Part shown: positions 16,691 to 24,917 of the stretch, piece by piece
Numbering within the stretch: position 1 is the first letter of the stretch
Layout: every line of letters begins with the position of its first letter
From: JAZDFP01 sp043801445
Lineage (GTDB): Bacteria; Planctomycetota; MHYJ01; JACQXL01
NCBI GenBank assembly: GCA_043801445.1
Contig: JAZDMB010000041.1
Coordinates: 1 to 31,229 of the forward strand
Length of the DNA stretch: 31,229 nucleotides
Direction of reading: 5' to 3'
The notes under the pieces: generated by a model
What the model saw: only the letters and a program-made list of their open reading frames with translations
Told to the model about the DNA's origin: nothing
Databases searched by the model: none
Translations under genes and position numbers: made by a program

Positions 16691-16939
16691 ATGCATGAAT
16701 GGGGATTGACGGCTGAAGTTGTAGAGGAAGTAAAGAAACAGGCCGCTAAAAATAACATTTCTAAAATAACTAAAATCAAGATCGGGCTGGGTAAAAAAAC
16801 CGATTTAAGCGAAAGGGCTTTCCGAACCTGCTTTAAAATCCTGGCTAAAGCAACCATAATGGAAAAGGCAAAGCTTCAATTCAAATCAAGACCGGACCAT
16901 ATTATTACCGTGAATACCATTGAAGGCGACCAGGAATGA
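16691..16939 (+). CDS. HypA-like nickel protein without its zinc-finger domain
   Basis: HypA delivers nickel to [NiFe]-hydrogenase through a ligand site at its N-terminal Met-His-Glu. Here the start is MHEWGLTAEVVEEV, so that site is present, and FRTCFKILAKATIMEKAKLQ follows as in the family core. The usual zinc domain with two CxxC motifs (about 40 residues) is missing. After KAKLQFKSRP the sequence goes directly to DHIITVNTIEGD, which aligns with the last strand (RVKSIEID-like) of normal HypA. The protein has 82 residues against about 113, and only one cysteine. A clean internal deletion rather than a truncation is seen. It overlaps hydG by four bases (ATGA). It could be a specialised or partner-dependent HypA. 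Confidence 0.7.
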   Translation: MHEWGLTAEVVEEVKKQAAKNNISKITKIKIGLGKKTDLSERAFRTCFKILAKATIMEKAKLQFKSRPDHIITVNTIEGDQE

Positions 16940-18315
16940 AATTGAAAGACCGTATTATTAATGAGGATTATCTAAAGAAGATATTAGAACAAACTCATAA
17001 TCCTTCTGCCGCAGAAATACAGCGTATAATAAAAAAGGCACGCAAAAAGAAGGGGTTAACCGTAAAAGAAGTCGGTTTCTTGGTTAACCTCAAACAACCC
17101 CGGTTGATTTCCAAATTATTCAAAACCGCCTCTTTGATTAAACAGGAAATTTATGGTGAACGCCTGGTCTTTTTTGCTCCCTTGTATATTTCGGACTATT
17201 GTGTTAATGACTGTGAATACTGTAATTTTCACATCAGGAATAAAGAATTGAGCCGGAGGCGATTGACATTAGACGAAATAGAAGAACAGACAAAATTCCT
17301 CATTAACCAGGGTCATAAAAGGGTTCTTTTGGAATGCGGAGAAGACCCGGTTCATAACACGATTAATTATATAGCCAATGTTATAAAAAGGATATATTCG
17401 GTCAGAACGGAAAATGGTAATATTCGCCGGGTTAATGTTAATATCGCGGCAACTACCGTAGAAAACTATAAAAAGCTAAAAGCCGCTAACATAGGCACTT
17501 ACCAGCTTTTCCAGGAAACCTATCATAAACCTACCTATGAGAAATTACATCACGGACCAAAGGCTGATTATGATCGTCAGATAACCGCGCACGAAAGGGC
17601 TTTTAAGGCGGGTCTTGATGATGTCGGAATCGGGGCTCTTTTCGGACTCTACGACTGGCGTTTTGAGGTGCTCGGATTGGTCGTACACGCCCAATATCTT
17701 GATAATAAATATGATGTTGGACCGCATACTATTTCAGTGCCGAGAATCTGTTCGGCGCCGAGTGTAGCTTACAAACCGGAATACCTTGTTTCTGATAATG
17801 ATTTCCTTAAACTTATCGCTATCCTCAGATTGGCGGTTCCTTATACCGGAATGATTATCTCAACACGCGAAAGCGCCGGGATACGTAAAAAGGCATTTAA
17901 GACAGGCATTTCTCAATCAAGCGCCGGCTCGGTTACAGTTACCGGCGGCTACGGTAAACAGAAAAGCCAGCCGCAGTTTGCCATCCATGATACAAGGCCT
18001 TTAATAGAGGTCATCAAGGATGTAATGAAAGACAAATTGATACCGAGTTTCTGTACTGCCTGTTATCGTATTGGCCGGACCGGAGAACGATTTATGAAAC
18101 TCTCCAAACCGGGTGAGATACAAAAATTCTGCCGTCCCAACGCGCTTTTGACCTTTGCAGAATATCTTTATGATTTTACCTCAAATACTATTACTAAAAA
18201 AGGACTCAAGGATATAGAAGAACACCTCAACGAAATTAAAGATAAAACTGTTCGGTCTGAAACACGTCGTAGGCTTGATGAAATCAAGAATGGTAAGAGG
18301 GATACATTTTTTTAG
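16936..18315 (+). CDS. hydG: HydG-like tyrosine lyase (radical SAM)
   Basis: HydG splits tyrosine with S-adenosylmethionine to make CO and cyanide for the [FeFe]-hydrogenase active site. The 459 residues have the radical-SAM motif CVNDCEYC (C89/93/96), the HydG/ThiH-type ETYHKPTYEKLHHGPKADY, and a C-terminal CX2CX22C motif (C373/376/399), which binds the second cluster and separates HydG from ThiH. It starts inside the hypA-like gene (ATGA) and ends the operon. No hydE, hydF or [FeFe]-hydrogenase gene is visible in this window. Its location beside a [NiFe]-hydrogenase set is odd; it may serve an enzyme encoded elsewhere or supply ligands to the [NiFe] site. Confidence 0.88.
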   Translation: MKLKDRIINEDYLKKILEQTHNPSAAEIQRIIKKARKKKGLTVKEVGFLVNLKQPRLISKLFKTASLIKQEIYGERLVFFAPLYISDYCVNDCEYCNFHIRNKELSRRRLTLDEIEEQTKFLINQGHKRVLLECGEDPVHNTINYIANVIKRIYSVRTENGNIRRVNVNIAATTVENYKKLKAANIGTYQLFQETYHKPTYEKLHHGPKADYDRQITAHERAFKAGLDDVGIGALFGLYDWRFEVLGLVVHAQYLDNKYDVGPHTISVPRICSAPSVAYKPEYLVSDNDFLKLIAILRLAVPYTGMIISTRESAGIRKKAFKTGISQSSAGSVTVTGGYGKQKSQPQFAIHDTRPLIEVIKDVMKDKLIPSFCTACYRIGRTGERFMKLSKPGEIQKFCRPNALLTFAEYLYDFTSNTITKKGLKDIEEHLNEIKDKTVRSETRRRLDEIKNGKRDTFF

Positions 18316-18462
18316 ATAATTATTGGGGATATTATACCGAATTATAGATGCCCGCGGGACACCCGGTGGGTGAAAGAAGATAGATACAGACAAGACATAA
18401 CAGGGACTTGGATAAGACCACCGTCTCTTTAAGGTCTCTCAAGAGTCTCTGTTTTATTCTAT

Positions 18463-19833
18463 TTATTCAAATCGGTTAGCCCAGAGACTGACCTTTGTGC
18501 TGTCACTTTGCTTCCATACGGCAATAGAATTGCATGAATTATCTATCACAATCTTATGACCGTCGGCATCATTTGCATTCGTCTCAATGGATGTTGAACC
18601 GACCCAGCCCGTGCCTGCGATATAACGATTGGCCCAGATATTCGTTCTCAAAGTATCATATTGATACCAAATCGCCATGGCATTGCCTGAGTCGTTTATG
18701 GCAATCCGGGGCTCGGTAGTTGTTTCCTGCCCGTTACAAATCAGCTGAACAGTTGTCCAACCCGTGGGTGAGATATACCTTGTAGCATAGGCCTTGCAGG
18801 AGGCCAGGACATAATGATTAAACACGACTATGGCATTGCCGGAATTGTTCATGGCAATCTGGGGAACGCTGGCCGAGCCGTCCATGGTTTCAATCAAATC
18901 TCCGCTTACCGAAGTCCAGCCGGTCGGTGAGACATAACGGTTGGCATAGAGGGCATAGTCAGTAGAGGTCATTGCCCAAACAACTACGGCGTTGCCGGAG
19001 TCGTTCATGGCAATCTGGGGGTCGGTAGCGATGTTTATAAGGTTTGTAATCGGCGTTACGCCGGCCCAGCCCGTGCCTGAAATATAACGGTTTGTATAGA
19101 CATGATTGCCGGTTAGGCTGTCCTGAACCCATACGGCGATAATATTATTTGAGTTGTCTATAGCCACCTGAGGCGCGGTGGCATCATAGGTGTTGTTTGT
19201 TTCAACCAGTTCCCGGCCGGTCCAGCCGGTACCGGAGATGTAACGATTGGCCCAGAGACTATCGCAGGTTCCGTCATTTTGGACCCAGACGGCTACGGCA
19301 TTGCCGGAGTCGTTTATGGCAATCTGGGGTTTGGGGTAACCGTAAATAGTTTCCGGGGCTGTCTCAAGCAATGTGGCAGTGCCCCAGGTAGTGCCGGTGA
19401 TGCAAAGATTAGCCCAGAGATTATTTCTGGTGCCGTCGGTTTGGAGCCAGAGGGCGATAGCGAATCCGTTGTTATTCATAGCCAGCCGGGCATTATAGAC
19501 GCTGTAGGTGCTTTCGGTTTCAATCAGGGTGTTGGTTATGGCCCAGCCCGAGCCGACGATATAATTATTAGCATAAATATGGGTAGTGAAGGCATTACTC
19601 TGGGGCCAAATAACAATGGCATTGCCTGAGCCGTCCACAGCAATCTCCGGGTCGGAAACATCGCCCAGGTTATTCGTTTCAAGAAGTGCCGGAGTTTTCC
19701 ATGACGCACCCTGAGCGGCTGGCGCGGCACTGCTTCCGCTGTCGCTTGCACTACACCTGCCACCTGCGCCCATGGCCATTACAGAAGCCAATAAAATAAG
19801 CACTCCGATAACTATTAATCCGGTTCTTTTCAT
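18463..19833 (-). CDS. Secreted eight-repeat protein, probable beta-propeller
   Basis: A 456-residue exported protein of unknown function. Residues 1-25 form a signal peptide (MKRTGLIVIGVLILLASVMA). No clear lipobox is seen. After residue 40 come eight repeats of about 52 residues, each with the pattern PxIAxNDSGNAxAVWxQ...LWANRYISGTGW. Eight such units with a central beta-strand-like core suggest an eight-bladed propeller, which is inference from periodicity. Such proteins commonly bind ligands or other proteins at the cell surface or in the periplasm. The gene is a single transcript: a strong promoter (19876-19904) and AAAGGAG lie upstream, and it is convergent with hydG. Confidence 0.75.
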   Translation of the reverse strand: MKRTGLIVIGVLILLASVMAMGAGGRCSASDSGSSAAPAAQGASWKTPALLETNNLGDVSDPEIAVDGSGNAIVIWPQSNAFTTHIYANNYIVGSGWAITNTLIETESTYSVYNARLAMNNNGFAIALWLQTDGTRNNLWANLCITGTTWGTATLLETAPETIYGYPKPQIAINDSGNAVAVWVQNDGTCDSLWANRYISGTGWTGRELVETNNTYDATAPQVAIDNSNNIIAVWVQDSLTGNHVYTNRYISGTGWAGVTPITNLINIATDPQIAMNDSGNAVVVWAMTSTDYALYANRYVSPTGWTSVSGDLIETMDGSASVPQIAMNNSGNAIVVFNHYVLASCKAYATRYISPTGWTTVQLICNGQETTTEPRIAINDSGNAMAIWYQYDTLRTNIWANRYIAGTGWVGSTSIETNANDADGHKIVIDNSCNSIAVWKQSDSTKVSLWANRFE

Positions 19834-19875
19834 ATAACACTCCTTTTAGTTAGCAATTAAAAACTTAGTGTATTA

Positions 19876-19904
19876 AGTATAATAATATCAACCTGATAAG
19901 TCAA
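19876..19904 (-). promoter_or_regulatory. Sigma70-type promoter for the eight-repeat secreted protein
   Basis: Read on the minus strand, TTGACT (19899-19904) and TATACT (19876-19881) are 17 bp apart, each one base from consensus. The start codon is about 43 bp downstream of the -10, with AAAGGAG placed correctly before it. This is one of the best promoter matches in the window. Confidence 0.75.
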
Positions 19905-20104
19905 GGGAAATCGCGGGATTATTAGGTTGAAATAATAATTCCGGTGATATTCTTCGAGTTAGAATACAGTTTCCGGCATATAGTATATAGGACGAAAGGT
20001 CTGTCTGCAGCAGGCAGGTAGCCGAGGGGTCATACAGAATTTCTTTTCTGCCGGATACATTATTTTCCCGCTGTGCTTTAAAATTAGATAATAAAAAACA
20101 TCTG
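19905..20104. other. Gene-free spacer between divergent transcripts
   Basis: No ORF with a ribosome binding site is visible. It contains one small inverted repeat, CTGTCTG with CAGGCAG (20001-20017), of the same dispersed-palindrome style seen elsewhere. The rest is AT-rich DNA between the two divergent promoters. Confidence 0.5.
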
Positions 20105-20132
20105 TTGACTTTATTTCTTGTGATGCTATGAT
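20105..20132 (+). promoter_or_regulatory. Sigma70-type promoter for the defence-like island
   Basis: TTGACT (20105-20110) and TATGAT (20127-20132) are separated by 16 bp, each one base from consensus. Transcription would start near 20139, giving a leader of about 95 nt that contains the structured element at 20164-20217. It would drive the 20235 gene and perhaps the restriction genes behind it. Confidence 0.6.
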
Positions 20133-20163
20133 GAGAGTTAATAATATATAATAATTTTATAGC

Positions 20164-20221
20164 CCCGACGAATAATCGGGATAAATCGCTGATAACGCCC
20201 TTATGGGCTAACAGCGACTAA
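20164..20221 (+). promoter_or_regulatory. Structured 5' leader with two hairpins
   Basis: CCCGA (20164-20168) pairs with TCGGG (20176-20180). Next, TCGCTG (20186-20191) pairs with CAGCGA (20212-20217), with an inner stem GCCC/GGGC (20197-20208). The end TAACAGCGACTAA is followed by AAGGA and the start codon at 20235. The same arrangement, including TAACAGCGACTAA and position just before the Shine-Dalgarno sequence, recurs at 28764-28829. It may be a shared regulatory leader or a dispersed repeat that lands before start codons. Confidence 0.5.
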
Positions 20222-20234
20222 AAGGAATCGGATT

Positions 20235-21377
20235 ATGCCATATTATCGCCATTCGTTTTTTACACCCAAATCATTATTCCGCAGGATTAGACCTGACCTG
20301 CTTTATAATTACTTCAAGAGCCATAAGGCGCTTGACGACTTTGACTGGGATTCTTATGTCAAAGATAAATGGCATCTGATGGAAGACCTGATAGACGAAT
20401 TCTATAAGATACCGATTAAAAAGCGGGAAGAGATAGAAGGAGAATTTCGTCAGGTCAATAGTTTAGCCGGGCTTTCTGCCCAGGAGACGCTTGAGGCGGT
20501 GGCTAAACAATTCAAATTGCTCTGGGATGATGAGATGATGCCCGAAGACCGGGCGCTCACTGCCTTAATGGAAAATAAGAACGCCTTCCTGACCGCTTGT
20601 AACTGGGCGAATCTGGAAGATTATGAGAGTTTTGCGGATTATGTCGCCAAGCCCAAAGAACCAAATGAATGGGCAAAGATAAAACAGAGTATGACTGATG
20701 CATGGAAATTATTGCTCCAGAATCAGAATAGAGGTTATGGCCGGGTCTATATTGAGCATTATACCGCCACAGACCGGCAGGCGTATCTGGTCTATTACGA
20801 AGCACCCAGTACTTATATCACCAGATTTGACGACCAGACCGATCAGCCCGAAGAAAAATCTGATAAGCCAGTCCTGGAATCACTGCTTATCTATTATCCG
20901 AAATTAGGCAAGTTAAAGGTCAAGGCAAAGACGGATGGATTTACAGAAACAGCGAGAGATGATTACGCCAAACTCGCACTGGGCGACGAGCACTATTTTG
21001 CAACCGGAAGCGAACGCATCTATGATATGGACCAGTTCAAGAAGAAATTAGAGCCGATTGATTTCCTGACAGACCCGGCAGACCGGATTTCATCAGTCAA
21101 GGTGGTGACACTGCGATTCAATCCAGATGTCCTGACCAAAGATATTATTGAGATAAACTCGGTCAAGGGATTAAAGGAACGAATCCGGCTACTCAAACTT
21201 GACCTAACCACAGCCGTAATAAAAAAGGTGCGAATACAGGTAAAATTTGAAGGCGTGCAGAAAGGGTTGGTCAAGAGTTTCAATCTCTCCTCGCCCAATA
21301 AGAACACCTTAGGCGATTCCAAAAAAGACCGTCTGATTGAACAGTATCTGGTTAAATGGGGTATTGCGAATAGGTAG
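20235..21377 (+). CDS. Unknown protein heading the restriction island
   Basis: A 380-residue soluble protein with no signal peptide or membrane segment and very few cysteines. I do not recognise a family. The N-terminal half is helical and rich in Trp, Tyr and acidic residues (for example DDFDWDSYVKDKWHLMEDL). The middle has a beta-rich stretch (YIEHYTATDRQAYLVYYE and LLIYYPKLGKLKVKAK). The C terminus is Lys-rich and again strand-like. It has its own promoter (20105-20132) and AAAGGA before ATG. The fused restriction-modification gene starts 72 nt downstream after a small hairpin (GCCAC...GTGGC, 21377-21394). The location suggests a role with, or next to, the restriction system, but the sequence alone gives no activity. 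Confidence 0.6.
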   Translation: MPYYRHSFFTPKSLFRRIRPDLLYNYFKSHKALDDFDWDSYVKDKWHLMEDLIDEFYKIPIKKREEIEGEFRQVNSLAGLSAQETLEAVAKQFKLLWDDEMMPEDRALTALMENKNAFLTACNWANLEDYESFADYVAKPKEPNEWAKIKQSMTDAWKLLLQNQNRGYGRVYIEHYTATDRQAYLVYYEAPSTYITRFDDQTDQPEEKSDKPVLESLLIYYPKLGKLKVKAKTDGFTETARDDYAKLALGDEHYFATGSERIYDMDQFKKKLEPIDFLTDPADRISSVKVVTLRFNPDVLTKDIIEINSVKGLKERIRLLKLDLTTAVIKKVRIQVKFEGVQKGLVKSFNLSSPNKNTLGDSKKDRLIEQYLVKWGIANR

Positions 21378-21449
21378 CCACAGATAATCGTGGCAAAACT
21401 CCGGCGGAAATGGTAGGATGGAATGATTAATTAAAAAGGAGTAACATTT

Positions 21450-23510
21450 ATGCCAAAAGAAAATATTACGCTTGCATCAATCCTAAAAGATTCAGATTAC
21501 AATCTTTCACTATTCAGCGATAAGGACATTAAGACCCTTGGGTCAAAGATTAAAGTCCAGAAGAATAAACCTTACGTTGACTGTATCGTCAGGGAAAAAG
21601 AGGTCCAACTCAAGCCCGAAGAAATCGTGCGTCAACTTTATGCCTTTAAACTCATCTACGAATATGACTATCCCAAGCAACGTATTCGGTTTGAACATCC
21701 GGTTCAGTTCGGTCGGGAGACGAAATTAGCGGATATTGTCGTCTTTGACAAAGACCGTCCGACCGTTGAATACATTATTATTGAAGTCAAAAAGCCCAAA
21801 CTCAAAGATGGCAAGGAACAACTCCGGTCATATTGCAATGCCACCGGAGCGCCTATCGGCGTCTGGACAAACGGCGCCCAGATTTCCCATTATAACCGCA
21901 AAGACCCTAATTTCTTTAACGATATAACCGATATTCCCAAGGCCAATCAGACACTTGTAGATATCTTAAGAGAACGGTTCACCTGGCGTGACCTAATCGT
22001 CAAGGATAAAATCCCCAACGAGGGCAAATCGCTTAAGATGATTATTGCTGATATGGAAGACGAAGTCTTGGCCAATGCCGGCGTAGATGTCTTTGAGGAA
22101 GCGTTTAAACTTATTTTTACCAAACTATTTGACGAATACGAAAGCCGTAAGGACAAGGAAGTCCTTGACTCTGTTGTTCGGGCTGATCTAACCAGGCCGC
22201 AATACGGCGACTATGAAACCTTGAAGTCATTTTTGAAGACAGATAAAACTATCGCTCAACTGGAGAAACGTTTTCGCGTTCTTGAGTTTAGGAATACCGG
22301 CCAGTCCGAGAGTGACTTGAAAAAGAAGATACAAAACCTCTTTGATGAAGCCAGAAAGAAATGGCCCGGCGTATTCCCGGATGAAAGTAAAATAGACCTG
22401 GCGCTTTCTCATCTCCCTGTCTGCGTCTCAGGTTTACAGGATGTCAAACTCTTTAATTCTAATCTGCAGATTATAGACGAGGCATTTGAATATCTCGTCA
22501 GTAAATCATCTAAGGGTGAAAAAGGGCAGTATTTCACGCCCCGGTATGTGATTGATATGTGTGTCAAGATGCTCAATCCCAAAAAAGGCGAATATATGAT
22601 TGATACCGCCTCCGGCTCCTGCGGGTTTACGGTGCATACTATATTCCAGATTACCGGACATCTCTTTGAAAATGCCGACATATCGCAGGATGAAAAGAAG
22701 GATATTCTTAAGGTATTCGGGATTGACTTTGACGAGAAGGTTGTCCGGGTTGCCCGGACGCTCAACCTGATTGCCGGTGATGGTGAAACAAATGTATTGC
22801 ACCTAAATACCCTTGATTATGACCGTTGGAAAGAAACGGTCAATAATCCCGCTTGGCGCGATACTTATGGCAGGGGTTTCGGGCGGCTTGAAGAGCTTAA
22901 AAAAGATGATGATTCATATAAAGAATTCCAGTTTGATATCCTGATGGCCAACCCGCCCTTTGCCGGGGATATCAAGGAATCCCGGATTATCCATAAATAT
23001 GAGCTTGGCTATAATGAGAAAAAGAAACCAAAATCAGCAGTAGGCCGTGATATCCTCTTTATTGAACGCAACCTTGATTTCATAAAGCCCGGCGGACGTC
23101 TGGCGATTGTCCTGCCTCAAGGCAGATTCAATAACACATCTGACAAAGATATTAGAGAGTTTATTGCCGGTAAAGCCCGTATTTTGGCAGTAGTGGGTCT
23201 GCATGGCAATACCTTTAAGCCGCACACCGGCACTAAAACCAGCGTTTTATTCCTCCAGAAATGGGATGATAAACTATGTCCCAAAAAGGGAGATTATCCC
23301 ATCTTCTTTGCCGTGTCCGATAAATCAGGCAAGGATAATTCCGGCGAATATGTTTACCTTAAAAATGGCGAGGGCAAACCATATCTGGATAAATCCAGCC
23401 ATCTGATTGTTGAGCACGACCTGTACAATCAGGGCAAGGAATTACCGGACGGTATTGCCGAGGCATTTGTTGACTGGGCAAAGAAAGAAAAACTGAGTTT
23501 TTGGAAGTAA
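21450..23510 (+). CDS. Fused nuclease-methyltransferase subunit (HSDR_N plus N6-adenine methylase)
   Basis: A 686-residue protein joining two activities. Residues about 50-170 form a type I restriction R-subunit N-terminal nuclease domain, with PD-(D/E)xK residues D95 (LADIVVF) and E112-V-K114 (IIIEVKKPK). Residues about 340-650 are an HsdM-like adenine-N6 methyltransferase: KGQYFTPR (about 358-365), the SAM motif DTASGSCGF starting at D385, and the catalytic NPPF at 501-504. No helicase/translocase motor is present. With a separate specificity subunit next to it, this matches BcgI-type (type IIB) restriction enzymes more than classic type I. Start ATG 21450 has AAAAAGGAG upstream. hsdS begins three bases after its stop. 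Confidence 0.85.
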   Translation: MPKENITLASILKDSDYNLSLFSDKDIKTLGSKIKVQKNKPYVDCIVREKEVQLKPEEIVRQLYAFKLIYEYDYPKQRIRFEHPVQFGRETKLADIVVFDKDRPTVEYIIIEVKKPKLKDGKEQLRSYCNATGAPIGVWTNGAQISHYNRKDPNFFNDITDIPKANQTLVDILRERFTWRDLIVKDKIPNEGKSLKMIIADMEDEVLANAGVDVFEEAFKLIFTKLFDEYESRKDKEVLDSVVRADLTRPQYGDYETLKSFLKTDKTIAQLEKRFRVLEFRNTGQSESDLKKKIQNLFDEARKKWPGVFPDESKIDLALSHLPVCVSGLQDVKLFNSNLQIIDEAFEYLVSKSSKGEKGQYFTPRYVIDMCVKMLNPKKGEYMIDTASGSCGFTVHTIFQITGHLFENADISQDEKKDILKVFGIDFDEKVVRVARTLNLIAGDGETNVLHLNTLDYDRWKETVNNPAWRDTYGRGFGRLEELKKDDDSYKEFQFDILMANPPFAGDIKESRIIHKYELGYNEKKKPKSAVGRDILFIERNLDFIKPGGRLAIVLPQGRFNNTSDKDIREFIAGKARILAVVGLHGNTFKPHTGTKTSVLFLQKWDDKLCPKKGDYPIFFAVSDKSGKDNSGEYVYLKNGEGKPYLDKSSHLIVEHDLYNQGKELPDGIAEAFVDWAKKEKLSFWK

Positions 23511-23513
23511 GTT

Positions 23514-24917
23514 ATGCAATATTCTATTGTAAATTACAAAACGGTAAAAGAAAATTCTGATTTTAGAATCGATGGGGAATATTATCACCCTGTTTGTTTG
23601 GATATTCACGAAAAGATCAAATCAAAAAATGGAGTTCTATTTTTTAGTAAAATTAAAAGTATTTCATCAGGGAAAAATTTACTTCAAAATGAGAATGGAA
23701 AATATAAATTTATTAGAACGCAAAACATAAGACCAATATTGATTGACGATATAGGTATGAGCTATACAGATAATTTGAACGGTTTGGGAATAACAAAAGA
23801 AGGTGAAATGCTTTTTGTTAGAGTTGGAGAGGGAGTTGGAAATAACTCAATAATCACAAAAGATTATTCCGGACACGCTATTAGCGATAATGTTTTAAGA
23901 TTAGAAATTGCGGATATAAATCCATTTTTTTGCTCTGCATTTTTTAATTCTAAAATAGGTCAAATTTATTTTAAAAGAGTTTTCAAGGGAACAGCGAGAA
24001 GTTTAATTAGCCAAGAAAATTTCAAAGATATATTTATTCCCGTTTTTAACAATTCATTTCAAAGTTTAATTCAAAATTTAATTGAGCGAGCACAAAATCT
24101 TATTACAAAATCACAAGATATTTATAAGCAAGCCGAGAACTCTTTCCTTTCTGAACTTGACCTATTGGACTGGAAGCCAAAGCATCAACTATCATTTATC
24201 AGGAATTTCTCTAACACAAGGACCGCCGAACGCATAGACGCTGAATACTTCCAGCCCCAATATGAAGAGGTAGTGAAAGCAATTAAATCAGTTAAGAATT
24301 ATGACATTTTGGACAATATTATTAATCCCAAGAAATGTTTTGAACCAGGGAGTGAAGCATACCAAGATTTAGGAATTCCATTTGTAAGGGTCAGTAATCT
24401 TTCGAAATTTGGTATCAATGACAATAATCAGCAGTTTATATCGGAAGACCTGTATGAATCATTAAAGCAATACCAACCTAAGAAGGGAGAAATATTGCTT
24501 TCTAAAGATGCTTCACCGGGTATTGCTTATTACCTGAAAGGCGAACCCGGAAAGATGATTCCCTCAAGTGGGATTCTCCGTTTAACCGTAAAGAATACCA
24601 AGAGAACCTATCCTGAATATCTTACCCTTGTATTAAATTCTATTATCGTTCAGAAGCAGATTGAACGGGATGTCGGGGGGTCAATACTAAACCATTGGCT
24701 TGTTGACCAAGTAAAAAATACTTTAATTCCTATTTTATCCGATACGATACAAAAGCAGATTTCGGATAAAGTAGAGAAGTCATTTATTGCTCGTGAACAG
24801 TCAAAGCGTCTGCTTGACATTGCTAAGCAGGGCGTGGAGATGGCGATAGAGAAAGACGAAAAACAGGCCCAGAATTGGATTAATTCAGAACTGAAGAAAT
24901 TAAATATTACGTTATGA
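23514..24917 (+). CDS. hsdS: HsdS-like DNA specificity subunit
   Basis: A 467-residue type I-style specificity protein with two target recognition domains, each followed by a helical conserved region. Domain 1 is about residues 15-180, with RIDGEYYHP at its start and a helix around IERAQNLITKSQDIYKQAENSFLSEL. Domain 2 runs from about 238, again with RIDAEYFQPQYEE, and ends with helices REQSKRLLDIAKQGVEMAI. The repeated xRIDxEYxxP marker supports two half-site recognition. The first domain is clearly more AT-rich than its neighbours, a sign of domain exchange. It overlaps the PIN-fusion gene by four bases (ATGA). It should direct the fused nuclease-methyltransferase to a bipartite target. Confidence 0.88.
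   Translation: MQYSIVNYKTVKENSDFRIDGEYYHPVCLDIHEKIKSKNGVLFFSKIKSISSGKNLLQNENGKYKFIRTQNIRPILIDDIGMSYTDNLNGLGITKEGEMLFVRVGEGVGNNSIITKDYSGHAISDNVLRLEIADINPFFCSAFFNSKIGQIYFKRVFKGTARSLISQENFKDIFIPVFNNSFQSLIQNLIERAQNLITKSQDIYKQAENSFLSELDLLDWKPKHQLSFIRNFSNTRTAERIDAEYFQPQYEEVVKAIKSVKNYDILDNIINPKKCFEPGSEAYQDLGIPFVRVSNLSKFGINDNNQQFISEDLYESLKQYQPKKGEILLSKDASPGIAYYLKGEPGKMIPSSGILRLTVKNTKRTYPEYLTLVLNSIIVQKQIERDVGGSILNHWLVDQVKNTLIPILSDTIQKQISDKVEKSFIAREQSKRLLDIAKQGVEMAIEKDEKQAQNWINSELKKLNITL

Noticed and set aside
16936..18315. ThiH (thiamine tyrosine lyase) instead of HydG
   Set aside because: The C-terminal CX2CX22C motif (C373, C376, C399) is typical of HydG and absent from ThiH, and no thi genes are nearby.
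18316..18462. A clear intrinsic terminator after hydG
   Set aside because: CACCC/GGGTG (18360-18372) and CTCT/AGAG hairpins are present but neither is followed directly by a T-run.
21450..23510. Classic type I HsdM
   Set aside because: The N-terminal nuclease domain with D95 and E112-V-K114 is fused in the same protein and no HsdR motor is present.
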